From positions 3,713,590 through 3,777,589 of the forward strand of contig OY744471.1 in the NCBI GenBank assembly GCA_963556145.1: a stretch of 64,000 nt of DNA. The letters run 5' to 3'. Shown piece after piece: positions 11,833 through 22,683 of this stretch (the first letter of the stretch is position 1; every line of letters begins with the position of its first letter). This DNA comes from Hygrocybe punicea. Taxonomy: Eukaryota; Basidiomycota; Agaricomycetes; Agaricales; Hygrophoraceae. Position numbers and translations under genes: made by a program. Under the pieces are notes generated by a model, which was not told where the DNA came from, made no database searches, and worked only from the letters and a program-made list of their open reading frames with translations.

Positions 11833-12005
11833 TGGTAAAGGGAACAGAGGCAAAGTATGAACGAGCCAGCACAGATTTATATGTTGACCAGTGGCTGACT
11901 CGGACTCACCGGCGGATACTGATCGATACTGATCCCCAGTGAAAAGTCCCTCCATTTGTAATGATATACGCAGACCCTGATTAGATCCCAAATGATAATA
12001 CTTCA

Positions 12006-12017
12006 CATCAGGGAATC
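12006..12017 (+). repeat. Outer terminal inverted repeat, left transposon
   Basis: CATCAGGGAATC; pairs with 31022-31033 (10 of 12 bases). Preceded by CA (12004-12005), the proposed 2-bp target duplication. Confidence 0.75.
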
Positions 12018-12734
12018 AACCCAGATATGAGATGGTTATATATGCCTTGAGCTGACCCACAATCATTAACATTGTTTGACATTATGCTCACACTTAGATC
12101 TAGGTAGGGATGGCATGGTTGTGATGGTAGAAGTCAATCAAATTAGTAGAATGATATTTGATGTGCCATAGATCAACAACACATGTCTTTGAACATCATT
12201 CCTCCAAGAAAAGGGAGGTCATGGTGGGGTTGAAGGAATCCCACCATATATAGCAGAGTGGTAGAATCTGAACTTTGCTTGAATGAAAGTCATAACTGTG
12301 CCATGGATCAACAAGGCGTGTCCTTGAATATCATTCCTCCAAGAAAAGGAAGGTCATGGTGGGGTTGAAGGAATCCCACCATATATAGCAGAGTGGTAGA
12401 ATCTGAACTTTGCTTGAATAAAAGTCATAATAGCCAAAACAAGAGAGTTATTGTCCATTTGCTACCACAACAACAGTATGGTACCATAGCTCCTTACCAC
12501 ACAGAAATACTGTTCTGCTCATGTAGCAACTAATGCATCATATTGTCATGGCTGATATACTGATGATAGGGGATGTAGCAATGACTTCATGTTGGTAGGA
12601 AGTCAGCAATATTCTCATACTGGACTCCAGGAATATCCGAAATAGAAGGCAAAAACATATATTTGGTGAACGTCCGAAAAATGAGAAAATACAAAGCAGC
12701 GTCACACATGAACTATTCCTGACCCATTGATACT
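12018..12734. repeat. Subterminal region with ~135-bp tandem duplication
   Basis: No gene seen. A unit of about 135 bp starting CATTCCTCCAAGAAAAG is present twice (starts at 12197 and 12332) in this arm and once in the right arm (about 63120-63215). It includes CCACCATATATAGCAGAGTGG, a short partly palindromic AT core. Copy-number change at a subterminal repeat is common in CACTA-like transposons, whose transposases bind subterminal repeats. Confidence 0.7.
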
Positions 12735-14158
12735 CTACTCGGGATTCACGTCGCCTAATGTGAACATATTATCTGCGCGCCTCTTCTCCTTGATGCGAGA
12801 GAGAGCGCTTCCTTCAATTGGTACTTTGGTGTCAGAGCACACATGGGGGATGATTTTCCTATAAAAAGCCTTTGTCAGAATGTTGTGCAGAACCACATTC
12901 AAAGGCGGAATGAAGATTCACTCACCTATTCCACCAATTCAAAAGGTCTTGCACTTCATCCTTCTCCTCCGGATCATCGAGTAGGTCAAGAACACTGTTA
13001 TAGAACATCTTGGAATCGGTGACAAGATCTGTACGCGAGAAGGTGCTTGAAGAACACAAGGCGAAGCGAACCTACGAGGTCGTCAGCGACAGCGTTATTG
13101 AAGATTAGCGAGACTACCTGAGTACCGATGTACACCAGCGACGCCTTTGTGACACAAGTCATGCCATGGATGCGTGCATTTCCCGATCGTGTAGCTTTTG
13201 GTTCATCCTCGTCAACTGAACTCGGCGAGGTAAAGACATGTTTGAATCCCTATGTCACCCAACGTGAGGAATAGAAAGCAAACGACAGAATGAAAACTAA
13301 CCGCAACCAGGAGCTGACTCCTCAATAGTCCATTCCAAGGGTCGTCAGGATCATACGCAAGGTCAGCATATAGAAAGATGGGCCATTGGTCGCCGCAGAC
13401 GTGCGTTTCACCACTGCGGAGCTTCTCTTTGACACTGGGAGTAGTTTCAGCCCACAATGTCATACCACACAATAGTGGCTTACCTGGGTATAGACCAATC
13501 TATTCCGGCGGGGCAGAGTAAGGCGCCCGTTCTCTCATGGTGGAACCCACGAGTCGTCTTGACTTTACAACTGAGGGATGGAGCGAGAGTCTGTCCCGGC
13601 AGAGTAATCCAATCAATAATCGCAAATTTCAATGTTTTGGTGTCGTCAGTGCGCGCTCCGTTCATGCCTTTCTGTATCTAAACGATGGCAGGTATGATGA
13701 CCGTAAGATGGCTGAAGACAGTTTACTAACCATATTAGCAACAAACTCGACCTCTTCGTCAGTTCCAGATAAAAGCCGTTCCTCGAGGCCAACACAAATC
13801 TTAAGCAATTCCCGAAACAAATTATCCTCACGACGTTCGCTTCCGGAAACATGGACATGAGAACTGAATTGTCTGTCTCCTGGCATGAGCACTTACCATA
13901 CTGTCTCGGGGGGTCTTGCGTCTTCCTCTGCCAAGCGAAGGAGGCCATTTGTGATGAGTACCTTGACATTGCAGAACGCATAAGACACTCGACCGAAGTG
14001 ACGGCCGTGATGTACCAGGGGATCGGTGATGGCACTGTCTAATCATGTCAGCAGGCACGACAAGGATACTTAATGATCGCTAACGCTTTCTTCCTTGGGC
14101 CGCTTTGTAGTGCATCATCTCGCACCCGCCGACCAGTCAATGCTTCCGTCCCAGACAT
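12735..14158 (-). CDS. DUF6698-like protein, left copy
   Basis: Multi-exon gene; the start at 14158 gives MSGTEALTGRRVRDDAL. Conserved blocks in order: ITDPLVHHGRHFGRVSYAF with VLITNGLLRLAEEDA; LFRELLKICVGLEERLLSG with DEEVEFVA; a block with DDTKTLKFAIIDWIT, then TTRGFHHERTGALLCPAGID; VKEKLRSGE with DQWPIFLYADLAYDPDDPWN and GLLRSQLLVA; and a C-terminal exon with DLLNWWNR and IFPHVCSDT. This is the pattern I associate with DUF6698, a basidiomycete-specific family of unknown function often found in repeats near transposases. The frame is open through all exons in this arm, so it may still be expressed. The family name is from memory; the block order and introns are seen directly. Confidence 0.65.
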
Positions 14159-14425
14159 TGTTGCCTAGCTCGAAATCTGATGATAGAGGAGGATATGAGA
14201 TGATCTTTGCCAAAACTGCAGCCTTTATAAACAGTCGTCTGGAAATGAAATCTGGCAGAGATTAATGTCGAGATACATAATAGAACTCCGCCAACTGTGA
14301 CGGACCTCAGAAAATGTAATGCATTATTGGTGGGTGTTGAATATGCACAAATATACACACCCGACAATTTACTAGTAGCTCCTGGCAACTGATAAGTTGT
14401 TAGACGTGACTTCGAAACGGAAAAT

Positions 14426-14890
14426 ATGCCCACCTCCGAAAAGCAAGTCGCCAAACGACATAACGAGGACAATATTGAAGTAACCGTGAGGTGTGTTGCT
14501 CCCTACACCATAGAACTTCTTCATCGAGTATCATCTCAGGGTCATCCGGAATAAAAAGGCTCGTCGCACGATGGACGAAGGGGATAACGATCCTGTTGTT
14601 ACGGAAGGTCACAATGGTCAGTCATCATTTCTCATTTCACTAATAATGAAAGGTCCTACCGACGCCGTGTAGAAGCCAAGATCAGGGACATGAATGAACA
14701 ACTCCTGAAAGCACAACAAGAACTCCGCTCCGCACAAGAAGACATTCAAGTGCTGACCCTGAAACTCATAGATTGTGAGGCGAAGCTGGAGAGGGCGGAG
14801 TACATCGGGAAGCTTGCCTGGAAGTATATCCCAGAAGAGAAGCATGCCGACTTCCACCTCGAATGGCCTTGCAAACAACACATTACTTAA
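14426..14890 (+). CDS. Small coiled-coil protein, left copy
   Basis: Three exons fit: 14426-14485, 14514-14616 and 14673-14890, about 126 residues. The N-terminus is polar (MPTSEKQVAKRHNED), followed by a basic stretch (RVIRNKKARRTMDEGD). The C-terminal exon is a clear coiled coil with heptads (MNEQLLKAQQELRSAQEDIQ and LIDCEAKLERAEYIG), ending PEEKHADFHLEWPCKQHIT. It is transcribed away from the DUF6698-like gene. A basic region followed by a coiled coil could suggest a dimeric DNA-binding protein, but no bZIP leucine pattern is convincing. Function unknown. Confidence 0.55.
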
Positions 14891-14957
14891 ATTATTTTCA
14901 CGAGTAACAACACGTATTTTTAACATACAATTACGCGACTTCCCCATATGACCATCC

Positions 14958-16454
14958 TTACCAGAATACCTCGGCTGCAGGCACGACGTGTGTCCGGGAG
15001 CGTAAAATATTTTGATTGCATACTGAAACCAAAATCTACACGGCTTGGTACCACATACCTGCGTGGCTAACCCAATACTCATCCAAACCGTAATATACGG
15101 ACGCGGTCATTGGGTAACTAAGATACCGGCAAAGAAGAACACCCACGTCATCGAAAATGTGCTCGTATGCCGAGTTCATTTTGAGAGCTTTGTCGGCATG
15201 CGCACAGTTGCAAGCCCAGATTGCCTGCAGTAAATTAGTTCTACTTGCAAGCTGCTGAGAAAAATTACTTACCAAAAGTCCGGCTATTTGGACGAGATTC
15301 AGGGGGACCTTCGGTTTTCCATCCTGTTTAAACAGCCAGTACGAATGGATAGACGTATTCCCATGGCCAAGAAATATTACAGTGATAATATCCGAGACGA
15401 TGACACCCCCTAAATTGACAGCAGGGACGACGTTCTGAATGGTATAATTAGAGGGATACTAGGACCGTTAAGAGGCGACTTACGAATATGGACGGCTCGT
15501 CTAGGCAGGATACCTGCCGAAGACTATCCATAGGTCCGTAATGCCCGCCCCAGATATGAGGAATGATGTGTGTTTTAATGGCGTTTTGAATCCGTTGACG
15601 GGCCATAAAAAAACCAGCCGTAATCTGCAAAAAAAAGAAAAAAAGCGTTGAAGACAACTTAGTACAGCATGCTTATTTACCTCTTTGAGGATCATGGGGT
15701 GGGGACATTCCACCGTACCAAATCTGACATAATGTCCTAGTCTGCTATCCGTCTTGTCTGGTAAAAACAAATCAATACAAGTCGTGAAAATGAAACGTAA
15801 CGTACCATATAGTGGCTGCCAGTAGGGCTCGCCTCGAGACCGATGAAGATACAATGCTGAGACAAATAGTTCCTGATGTCCATTCAGGAGTCATTGTTCC
15901 TCGCTGCAAAACCACGAATAACACGGGATGCCGACTTCATATGTTCCCTTTGCCACTTGCACGAGTGCCAACCAATCAGATGACTGAGCAACGTCTTTGG
16001 AGGTTAGCGCGGTGGTAAAACTGCCATCTCGATAAGACGGAGACGCAGGTATGGGGATGCAGGTGTAATGGTGTTGAACATCTTGGAATGTTACGAGATT
16101 GGTATCGGAGAGGATCACCGGAGGTGGCAAAAATCCGGAAGTGTGGGGGATCGTGACCGATGTTGCATGTGAGTTGAGTACCTGGGCCTGCACGGAGGAC
16201 GATGAGGAGGCCGCAGTTGAGACAGGCACGAGTGAAGAGGTTGAGCTTTGCACAAAAGGCAGCAAGTGATCGTCCGATAACGGTGACGACGACGTGTCGA
16301 GTGAATTCAGGGAAAGATTAGTCTAAGGACGGCGATGCATTCATTTCATGAGTGTCGAGGATGGCATATCATCTGAATCACTTACCCAATCAGGGTGGAA
16401 GAAAGTAAGGAGATCATTCAAGTTGTCGTCGCAATTGAGGTCGAGATCAGACAT
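14958..16454 (-). CDS. Possible DUF6532-like protein, left copy
   Basis: About seven small exons; the start at 16454 gives MSDLDLNCDDNLNDLLTFFH. A Ser-rich N-terminal part (PLSDDHLLPFVQSSTSSLV...) leads to FQDVQHHYTCIPIPASPSYR, then GEPYWQPLYDKTDSRLGHYV, a segment AGFFMARQRIQNAIKTHIIP, then VIVSDIITVIFLGHGNTSIH with VPLNLVQIAGLLAIWACNCA and a helical C-terminus (FDDVGVLLCRYLSYPMTAS). The order 'I...I..IFF...S...F...(V/I)P..LV.(I/L)A' resembles DUF6532, a family seen with DUF6698 in agaricomycete repeats; this is a weak resemblance. The left copy has CGA where the right copy has a TGA stop. The start lies just downstream of a 30-bp tandem repeat. Confidence 0.45.
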
Positions 16455-16928
16455 GAGGGTATAACGATGGTATAACGGGGTGATGAGGATATAATGTTGA
16501 TATAATGGGGTAATGAGGATATAACGATGGTATAATGGGGTAATGAGGATATAACGATGGTATAACGGCGTAATTCCGATTCGTCTTTGCTTCAATGCTT
16601 ATTACATTCTTCAATAAAGCAACTAAATTTAACTAAAGCTTGCTTGTACTAGCAATTAAACATTACTACAAATTTAGAGTAATTGGGATTGGAGTAGCGA
16701 CAAGTCGTGGCGTTGTTTGTATTATTATAGTGCTCACCTGAGGGCAGGTTCTGGTCGGGTTTCCCCGAATACCAAAACGGGTTCGAAACCGCCCTGAGGT
16801 GTCAGCTATGGTTCTCGGCTAAATGATAGTCAATCACTTTCTTCCGCAACTCTAGTAGTCTAGCAGTCAAGTAGTTAGTACAATTATTTTTCGTAATTCA
16901 ACGTCCCAATTGTGAATTCGCACCGATC
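16455..16928. repeat. Divergent intergenic region with 30-bp minisatellite and hairpin
   Basis: Between the divergent DUF6532-like and Spt5-like genes. At 16455-16575 about four units of a roughly 30-bp AT-rich repeat (GGTATAACGGGGTAATGAGGATATAACGAT type) end at the DUF6532-like start codon; the right arm has one more unit. At 16735-16801 an imperfect inverted repeat (CACCTGAGGGC...GCCCTGAGGTG) could form a hairpin of about 67 bases and contains GGTTCGAAACC. The region presumably holds both promoters. Confidence 0.65.
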
Positions 16929-19683
16929 ATGACTTCGAATTACTGCAAAGGTGGTTACAAACGACGAAGAGTCATGGTGGGCTACAACTCAGACTCGGAG
17001 GTCACGGTGAGCATACCAATGCGGCCCAGGACCATTCCCAGTGCCTGAACCTTCGTTCTTAGCATAATAGTGTCACCAAATTCCTGGACCTGCATGCGCA
17101 TGACCACGACGACACGGACACAGACACGGATTCAAATTTAAATTATGATTCAGAGATGAGCTCGGAGTCACCTGGTAAATCATCCCCATCTCGTCCTCTG
17201 CAATTTGAGGACTTTATGGATCTAGGGTCAGACGCCGACTCAGAGTCTGCGCCGCTCGCAACCGAGCGTTTCTGGGCCCAGCGGCCAAGTTATCAACATT
17301 CACTTCGGGATGAGCACGAAGAACTGGCAAGCCAGGCGGAGTGGCTCAAAGAGAAATATCAACGGAATAGTGTCATCCCTACTATGCTTGATTCGACTCC
17401 CGACACTCAATTGCGGGTTCTCGATGAACCTCATGCTGGAGACATGAATCTTTGGTGCATTAGCGTCAAGGTGAGTGGTCTAATAAGTCTTTGCTACTCA
17501 ACTTGACGTTGCTGTTTGTTATAGCATGGGTTGGAGTTGGATTGCCTGGAATTTCTTCTTCGCAAATGTGGCAGCACTGATGGCTCGAGTCTGACGATCG
17601 CTTCCGCCTTCTGGCAACCATCCATTCCAGGCGCTATCTATGTCGAAGCCCCAAGTACTGGGGATATTCGACATGCTTTTGCACACATGCACATAGTCTA
17701 TGTTGATCGGGAAATTAGCCTCGTGCCCCTGCCTGAGCGCGTGCAACTTCTCGAGTTGAAAACAGTGAACTCAGCCATGACTGTGGCCGAAGGTGACTGG
17801 GTGCGTACCAGGAGTGGCACGTACAAAGGGGATATTGGTTATGTCATGGAGGTGGTCACATACAGTGCCAAGGTTAGAGTGTTCCTTGTGCCTCGCCTCT
17901 CCTACCTCGAGCCTTCCAAGGATCTCAAGCGCTTGCCGAAAACTCGTCCTCTTCCCGCGCTGTTTGATGCCGACCGAGCCCGCAACATTTTTGGTACCGA
18001 AGCTGTTCAACAGGGCAAAGATTGGCTCACATTCCAGGGGATGAAGTTTAAGGATGGCTTTTTGGAACGATGGGTTAATGTTCACACCTTGAACACAAAG
18101 AATGTCCATCCTACTTTTGAGGAGATCAAATTGTTCAACGCGAGTTCGAGATGGTGTAAAGTGGCCAGGCATTGGTGGAATGTCGAGGACACCATTGCTT
18201 CATTGAGCGTTAACAATCGCATCAAAATTATTAAAGGAGAGCTGAAAGGACTTCGCGGTATTATTACCTCCAAGGATGTCAACTCAGTGCAAGTGCACCT
18301 GCGCAAAGATGACAATGATGCTCTGAACGAGGACCAACTAGTTGAGGTTCCAGCACATCAGATTCATAAATCTTTCAGTGTTGGAGACTATGTTCGTGTA
18401 CGACTGGGCGTTCACACTGGTAAATCGGGTTTTATAGTGGGCATGTCTAGTGATTACATTTTGCAAATTACTACGGCGTCAGCCGACTCGCGATTTAACA
18501 ATATAGAGGTAAAGGCATTGCTCCCATGTAGATTCTCTTGTTGACATCGTCTTGACCAGTCAAACCTCGTTCATTCGGTTCCTGATCATATAGAAGTGCA
18601 TGCCTTCCATGTCGATTTCGCGGAGCAGAACCGTTTACCGAGGCCCCTGGCCAGAACCATTACCCAACGCCCCGTCATGCAAACCATCAAAGATCCAGTA
18701 GCCGGAAAGAGGGTGCTCGTGGTGGGGTTGAATAAATTTTGTGGGTATCATGGGACCATCATACACACCCATGAACATCTCAAAATGTATGACGTCCGCA
18801 TGGATGCTAATGGCAAAGTCATGCGATTTAAAGAAGACTTCTTGGTTCAGATATCGTAAAACTCATGTTTATATTCCTGTTCCATAAGGCGCCTGACTTC
18901 TGCTTGATGCAGGAATCGCAGGCCGCTATATTATTTTCAGGATGCCCCGCCAGAAGCTTCCCAGCTGGTATTGCTACCATCCCTTGAATCGGTTGTTCCC
19001 AGGCCCTCAATGCCCATGTGGGAATCTCCTTCGGCCCGGGATGGAAGTCCTGCTTTGGAACCTTCTTCCCAAACACCACTGCCAGACTGAGATTCTCTGT
19101 CAACAGCCCTCTTAGAGCGGCTAAATCGTGGGGAACCCAGCTCTCAGGATCCCTCAATACAATGGCCAGGGAAAGTTATAAACAACGATATAGAAGAAAG
19201 AGGGGTATCCTTACCGTCGGGTACTGTTCCACTATTGTCACATTTCCCCTTCACTGACTCCTTTGCACAGGTGTCCACAAAGACTGGCTTGCCATGCAAA
19301 GTTTGCACGGAAAATTGATCAAATTGCGTGTATCAGGCTTCAACAGCAATCTGGGCGGCTGGAGAAAAGGTATTAGCGAAGGCACCGTCGCCCGCACTTT
19401 GGGCATGCCTGTCAGCGGTGATCCACCAGAAATTGAGATCAAGCCGATGATTCCGGGCGCTGATACAGTTCTGATCCTGTTGTGTTACCTTGAACCAGTA
19501 CATCCCTGGGGTGCCAAGGAAAAGGCGGTTTGTATTGCTGGAGATCATCAAGGAGTAGATGTAGTCGTTGTGGAAGCCGGAGAATATCTGTGGCGTTTGG
19601 CGCCGTTAGATAATCCTCGCTGCCCTCTATATACCGCTCCGCGTGAGCATCTCATAATTTTAACAAATTTGATAGTATCATGA
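16929..19683 (+). CDS. Spt5/NusG-like KOW-domain protein, left copy (one nonsense codon)
   Basis: Spt5 (NusG in bacteria) rides on RNA polymerase and controls elongation. The start at 16929 gives MTSNYCKGGYKRRRV, then an acidic Asp/Ser-rich N-terminus (HDHDDTDTDTDSN, PSRPLQFEDFMDLGSDAD), as in Spt5. An NGN-like domain follows: LWCISVK, LELDCLEFLLRKC, IPGAIYVEAPSTGDIRHAF. KOW motifs are VAEGDWVRTRSGTYKGDIGY, NNRIKIIKGELKGLRGIITS, VGDYVRVRLGVHTGKSGFIV and GKRVLVVGLNKFCGYHGTII. It ends with a Pro/Ser-rich linker and a further block (WLAMQSLHGKLIKLRVSGFN, EGTVARTLGMPVSG). About seven exons. In the linker exon, TGA at 19088-19090 replaces the CGA found in the right arm, so this copy would lose its last block. 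It diverges strongly from a housekeeping Spt5 and is transposon-borne. Confidence 0.7.
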
Positions 19684-19804
19684 ATTCAATCCTTTCTTTC
19701 CAATCTTAAATCGCAAGCCTGTGTGACAGGCCGTGGAATAACATTATACGCATGAAAACAAAAAATTTGTAGTTCAAAAAATTGAAGGGCAACAGAAAAG
19801 CGAG

Positions 19805-20361
19805 TCACCCTTGTTGGAAACTACGCGAAAAAGTCCCAAATACCTCCTCTTCGCTTTCCAGATCCTCCTCCTCTTGGCTCTGTGACGCCTTCAACAATGT
19901 GTCCTTCCCCTTCTGACTGAAATGTCCAAAACTTCCAGCGCCAACTTCAAGATGGATTGTGAGGTCACGGGGAGTGAGGTCGAGAGGAAGGGGAGGTGGC
20001 TCTGTGTTGTGGTAAAGCCAGTAAAGGTCATGGTGTACTGGCTCACCCCGAGACCCAGCGATTCTGAATTCCTCCATAACGAGTTGGTCTTGTATTTTCA
20101 TTAATTCATCCAGCTGCTGCACTAGTGTAGTGCGCATAGTCTGCTTCTTCTGGGAAATTTTGCTTAAAGATTGCTGGAACTCGGATGTTTGGCTCATATG
20201 GATAAACTACAACAATCGTTATCAGTTCCTGGTCGTGTTGGAGATTCAAGACTCACTATAGTGGGATCCAGCCCATAATCATCTTTGAAGAAAGGATGTT
20301 GGAAAAGATAATTCTGAACAGCAGCGAGTTGAAAGCAATCCGTCTGATTGAGATAGTACAT
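19805..20361 (-). CDS. Small charged protein, left copy
   Basis: Two exons (20257-20361 and 19805-20206) joined by a 50-bp GT...AG intron; about 168 residues. Exon 1 reads MYYLNQTDCFQLAAVQNYLF and PFFKDDYGLDPTI. Exon 2 has a helical stretch (FQQSLSKISQKKQTMRTTLV, QQLDELMKIQDQLVMEEFRI) with likely coiled-coil character, a Pro-rich middle (NTEPPPLPLDLTPRDLTIHL) and an acidic tail (SQEEEDLESEEEVFG). The family is not recognised. It is divergent from the REB1-like gene (229 bp between starts). The copy in the other arm encodes the same protein. Confidence 0.5.
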
Positions 20362-20589
20362 CGTTATTTACAAGATAGGAGATAGGAGTAGTAGGCGGAG
20401 ACACTGAGGATAGTGGAGTTTTACAAGAGATGCCCTGAGGTAACATTGCATTTCCAGGATCATGTGCCAAACTCGGTCTTTTTCTTGTACACAATATATG
20501 TTGAGTGAGACTTGGAATAATATCAAGTAGAGTGTTGTAGTCTGTGATCAAAAACTTCCCGGTTATTTAGACAAATTAGTCACTCCATC

Positions 20590-22407
20590 ATGCAGTCTGA
20601 CGGCGACATGGGTAGACAATGGGAAGAAATACTGGACGCCGAAGTGAGTACAGCACACCATGATATAGCTCATTTGTCGTCTCAGTGGCACTCAGCTGAG
20701 GCCTTACGCGCAGAAGAACAAGTTGCAAAGTTACAAGTCCGTGACGCCGAGCCTGTCAGGTGAAATGGAATCTATCCCCTTTGTTGAGGCCGTCTTGCTA
20801 GCTGCCAATGCTGCATTTGAGGCCGAAACTAAGTCTAACACAATTTCAAGTTGGCCTCCTGCAAAGGACAGAGGGTTCATCATTCGTGGAGAAAGTGGTG
20901 ATACAGCTGGAGGCAATCCAGTTGTACATGATCCAGGCATTGACTTAGGTGAGCAAAATTTCCGGAGACCGGTTTGTATCTGATCCATCTCAGATCATAA
21001 CGCGAATGATACTATTATCCCACTACCACATGACGACGCTTTTCAACCACTGGCAATTATCGAATGTCCAGTAAAAGAAAACACCCCGGAGCATGTGGAG
21101 TTGTTGACAAAGAAGTGGCTAACTCCTAAGCCACTAGCCGACTTAGCTTGAAATGAGGGTCTCATTTACCGAAAGGGCAAGTTTTCAGCAGATGAAACCC
21201 ATATGGTGGAAGTGGCCATTCAAGCATACCAAACGGTGCGGAATTCACGATTGTCTTCGACTCTCACAAGCTAACCCTGAAACTCTTCTCATAGCGGAAA
21301 TCCATCAATTCTCAACAGTTATTACGAATAATATTTCTGAAAGAAGCCAGCCATGATGACGAATTCTGGTCAGCCATAGGTATAATCGCCAGTTAGCTCC
21401 TTGCCCTTCAAGTCCCCTTTTAAAATAATTTGCTAGCTTCTGTCATCCCAAATCGTTCTCTAATGGCCGTGTACCAGCATGTTCGTAGATCGCGTCAACC
21501 CTACAGTAAACAAGGTCCTTGGTTGCCGCATGAAGATATGGATCTGATCCAGTTGGGTTTTCTTCTTATCTTATGCCTGGCGCTGAATGACTTTCTAGAG
21601 CTGTGGATCAGCATGGCGAACATTGGGAGGTTGTAAGTCACAAGGTTGGCAGGTCCAGTAACAACTGCCGGGACCACTACAGGAATCATATCAAACATCG
21701 TGACTTGTGAGCTAAGGGTGAGTAACGAGAGCTCTATTATACAATGTACTCACCCGAACTTTCTTAGGTCGCTGGACCAAGGCAGAAGAAGAAGATTTAA
21801 CCAGGATCATGATGGAGATGACACCTGAACTAAGCGAGAACTTCATCAATGACTCCACTATCAGCTGGTATGCAGTGAGCAAACGGATGAATCACAGACG
21901 CGGAAGACAGCAGTGCAGTTCCAAATGGTCAATTATTTTAATGAAGACGTTGCTTTGACTGATTGTCTACATTTAGGAGAGAGTTAACAAAAATCATGAA
22001 AAATGGGGGTACCAGGCCGAAGTGGTCCTATGAAGATGCCTCCAACCTTGTCGAACTGTACGTAATGAATAATAAAATCACGTTCAGTCTTCTGGTTCCG
22101 CCTACATTCATCTCCAACTATTTAAACTTCAACAGCATCAATGCAATGAATGTCACAATCGATGCAGATATCAACTGGAGCTGACTCGTAGATTCCTATG
22201 GCGCCTTATGGAATGCCCGTTCACTTCAAAAAAAGTGGGAAACACTGAAAGGTTGTGTTGATGGAGTGGAATGTATGAGCCTTCGAGGTTCGTTAATATG
22301 ACTCTGATGCCCCTAATGTTCATTCATGTTGATTATTTTTCTCAGACATTGTCGACGCTCTCCGAACGAAAAACATTCCTGGGGCATTGACTCATAGTCT
22401 CAGTTAG
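20590..22407 (+). pseudogene. REB1/TTF1-like Myb protein, left copy, nonsense-mutated
   Basis: REB1-type Myb factors bind DNA at pol I/pol II terminators and block replication forks. About nine exons. Recognisable blocks: GLIYRKGKFSADETHMVEVA (entry to the Myb region), SVIPNRSLMAVYQHVRRSRQ, PYSKQGPWLPHEDMDLIQ, then across an intron AVDQHGEHWEVVSHKVGRSS with NNCRDHYRNHIKH, then RRWTKAEEEDLTRIMMEMT and WYAVSKRMNHRRGRQQC. It ends ALWNARSLQKKWETLKGC and DIVDALRTKNIPGALTHSLS. The tandem Myb/SANT repeats with W..VS..VGRS..(N/D)CRD(H/R)YRNH are the REB1 pattern. An in-frame TGA at 21149-21151 (context GCTTGA, expected CGA Arg) precedes the Myb repeats and is shared by the right arm. Exons were placed by eye. 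Confidence 0.65.
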
Positions 22408-22683
22408 CGCATGGTGCCAGAGTCCGCAGCAGTTCATGATTCATCGTTCTTTATGTTCACTTATTATGCTCTCGTATTTGACAATTCGTATATTACATCC
22501 ACATTGAAACTCAGTTGAACAAACTAAGTTAGTTTCTTCGTGACCACTACCTGAGCCAGCGTATTCGACCAAGAGATTCCTTGCACATGTTATCATTCTT
22601 TGGGTAAGTGATCTGCCTACGCTTGGATCTTTTCTAACACCAATATTTTTATTAGTAATATTGTCAGCCCATAGCAGAGTCCA

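Noticed and set aside
16735..16801. tRNA gene (GGTTCGAAACC)
   Set aside because: No A box and no cloverleaf can be drawn; the surrounding sequence forms one long imperfect hairpin instead.
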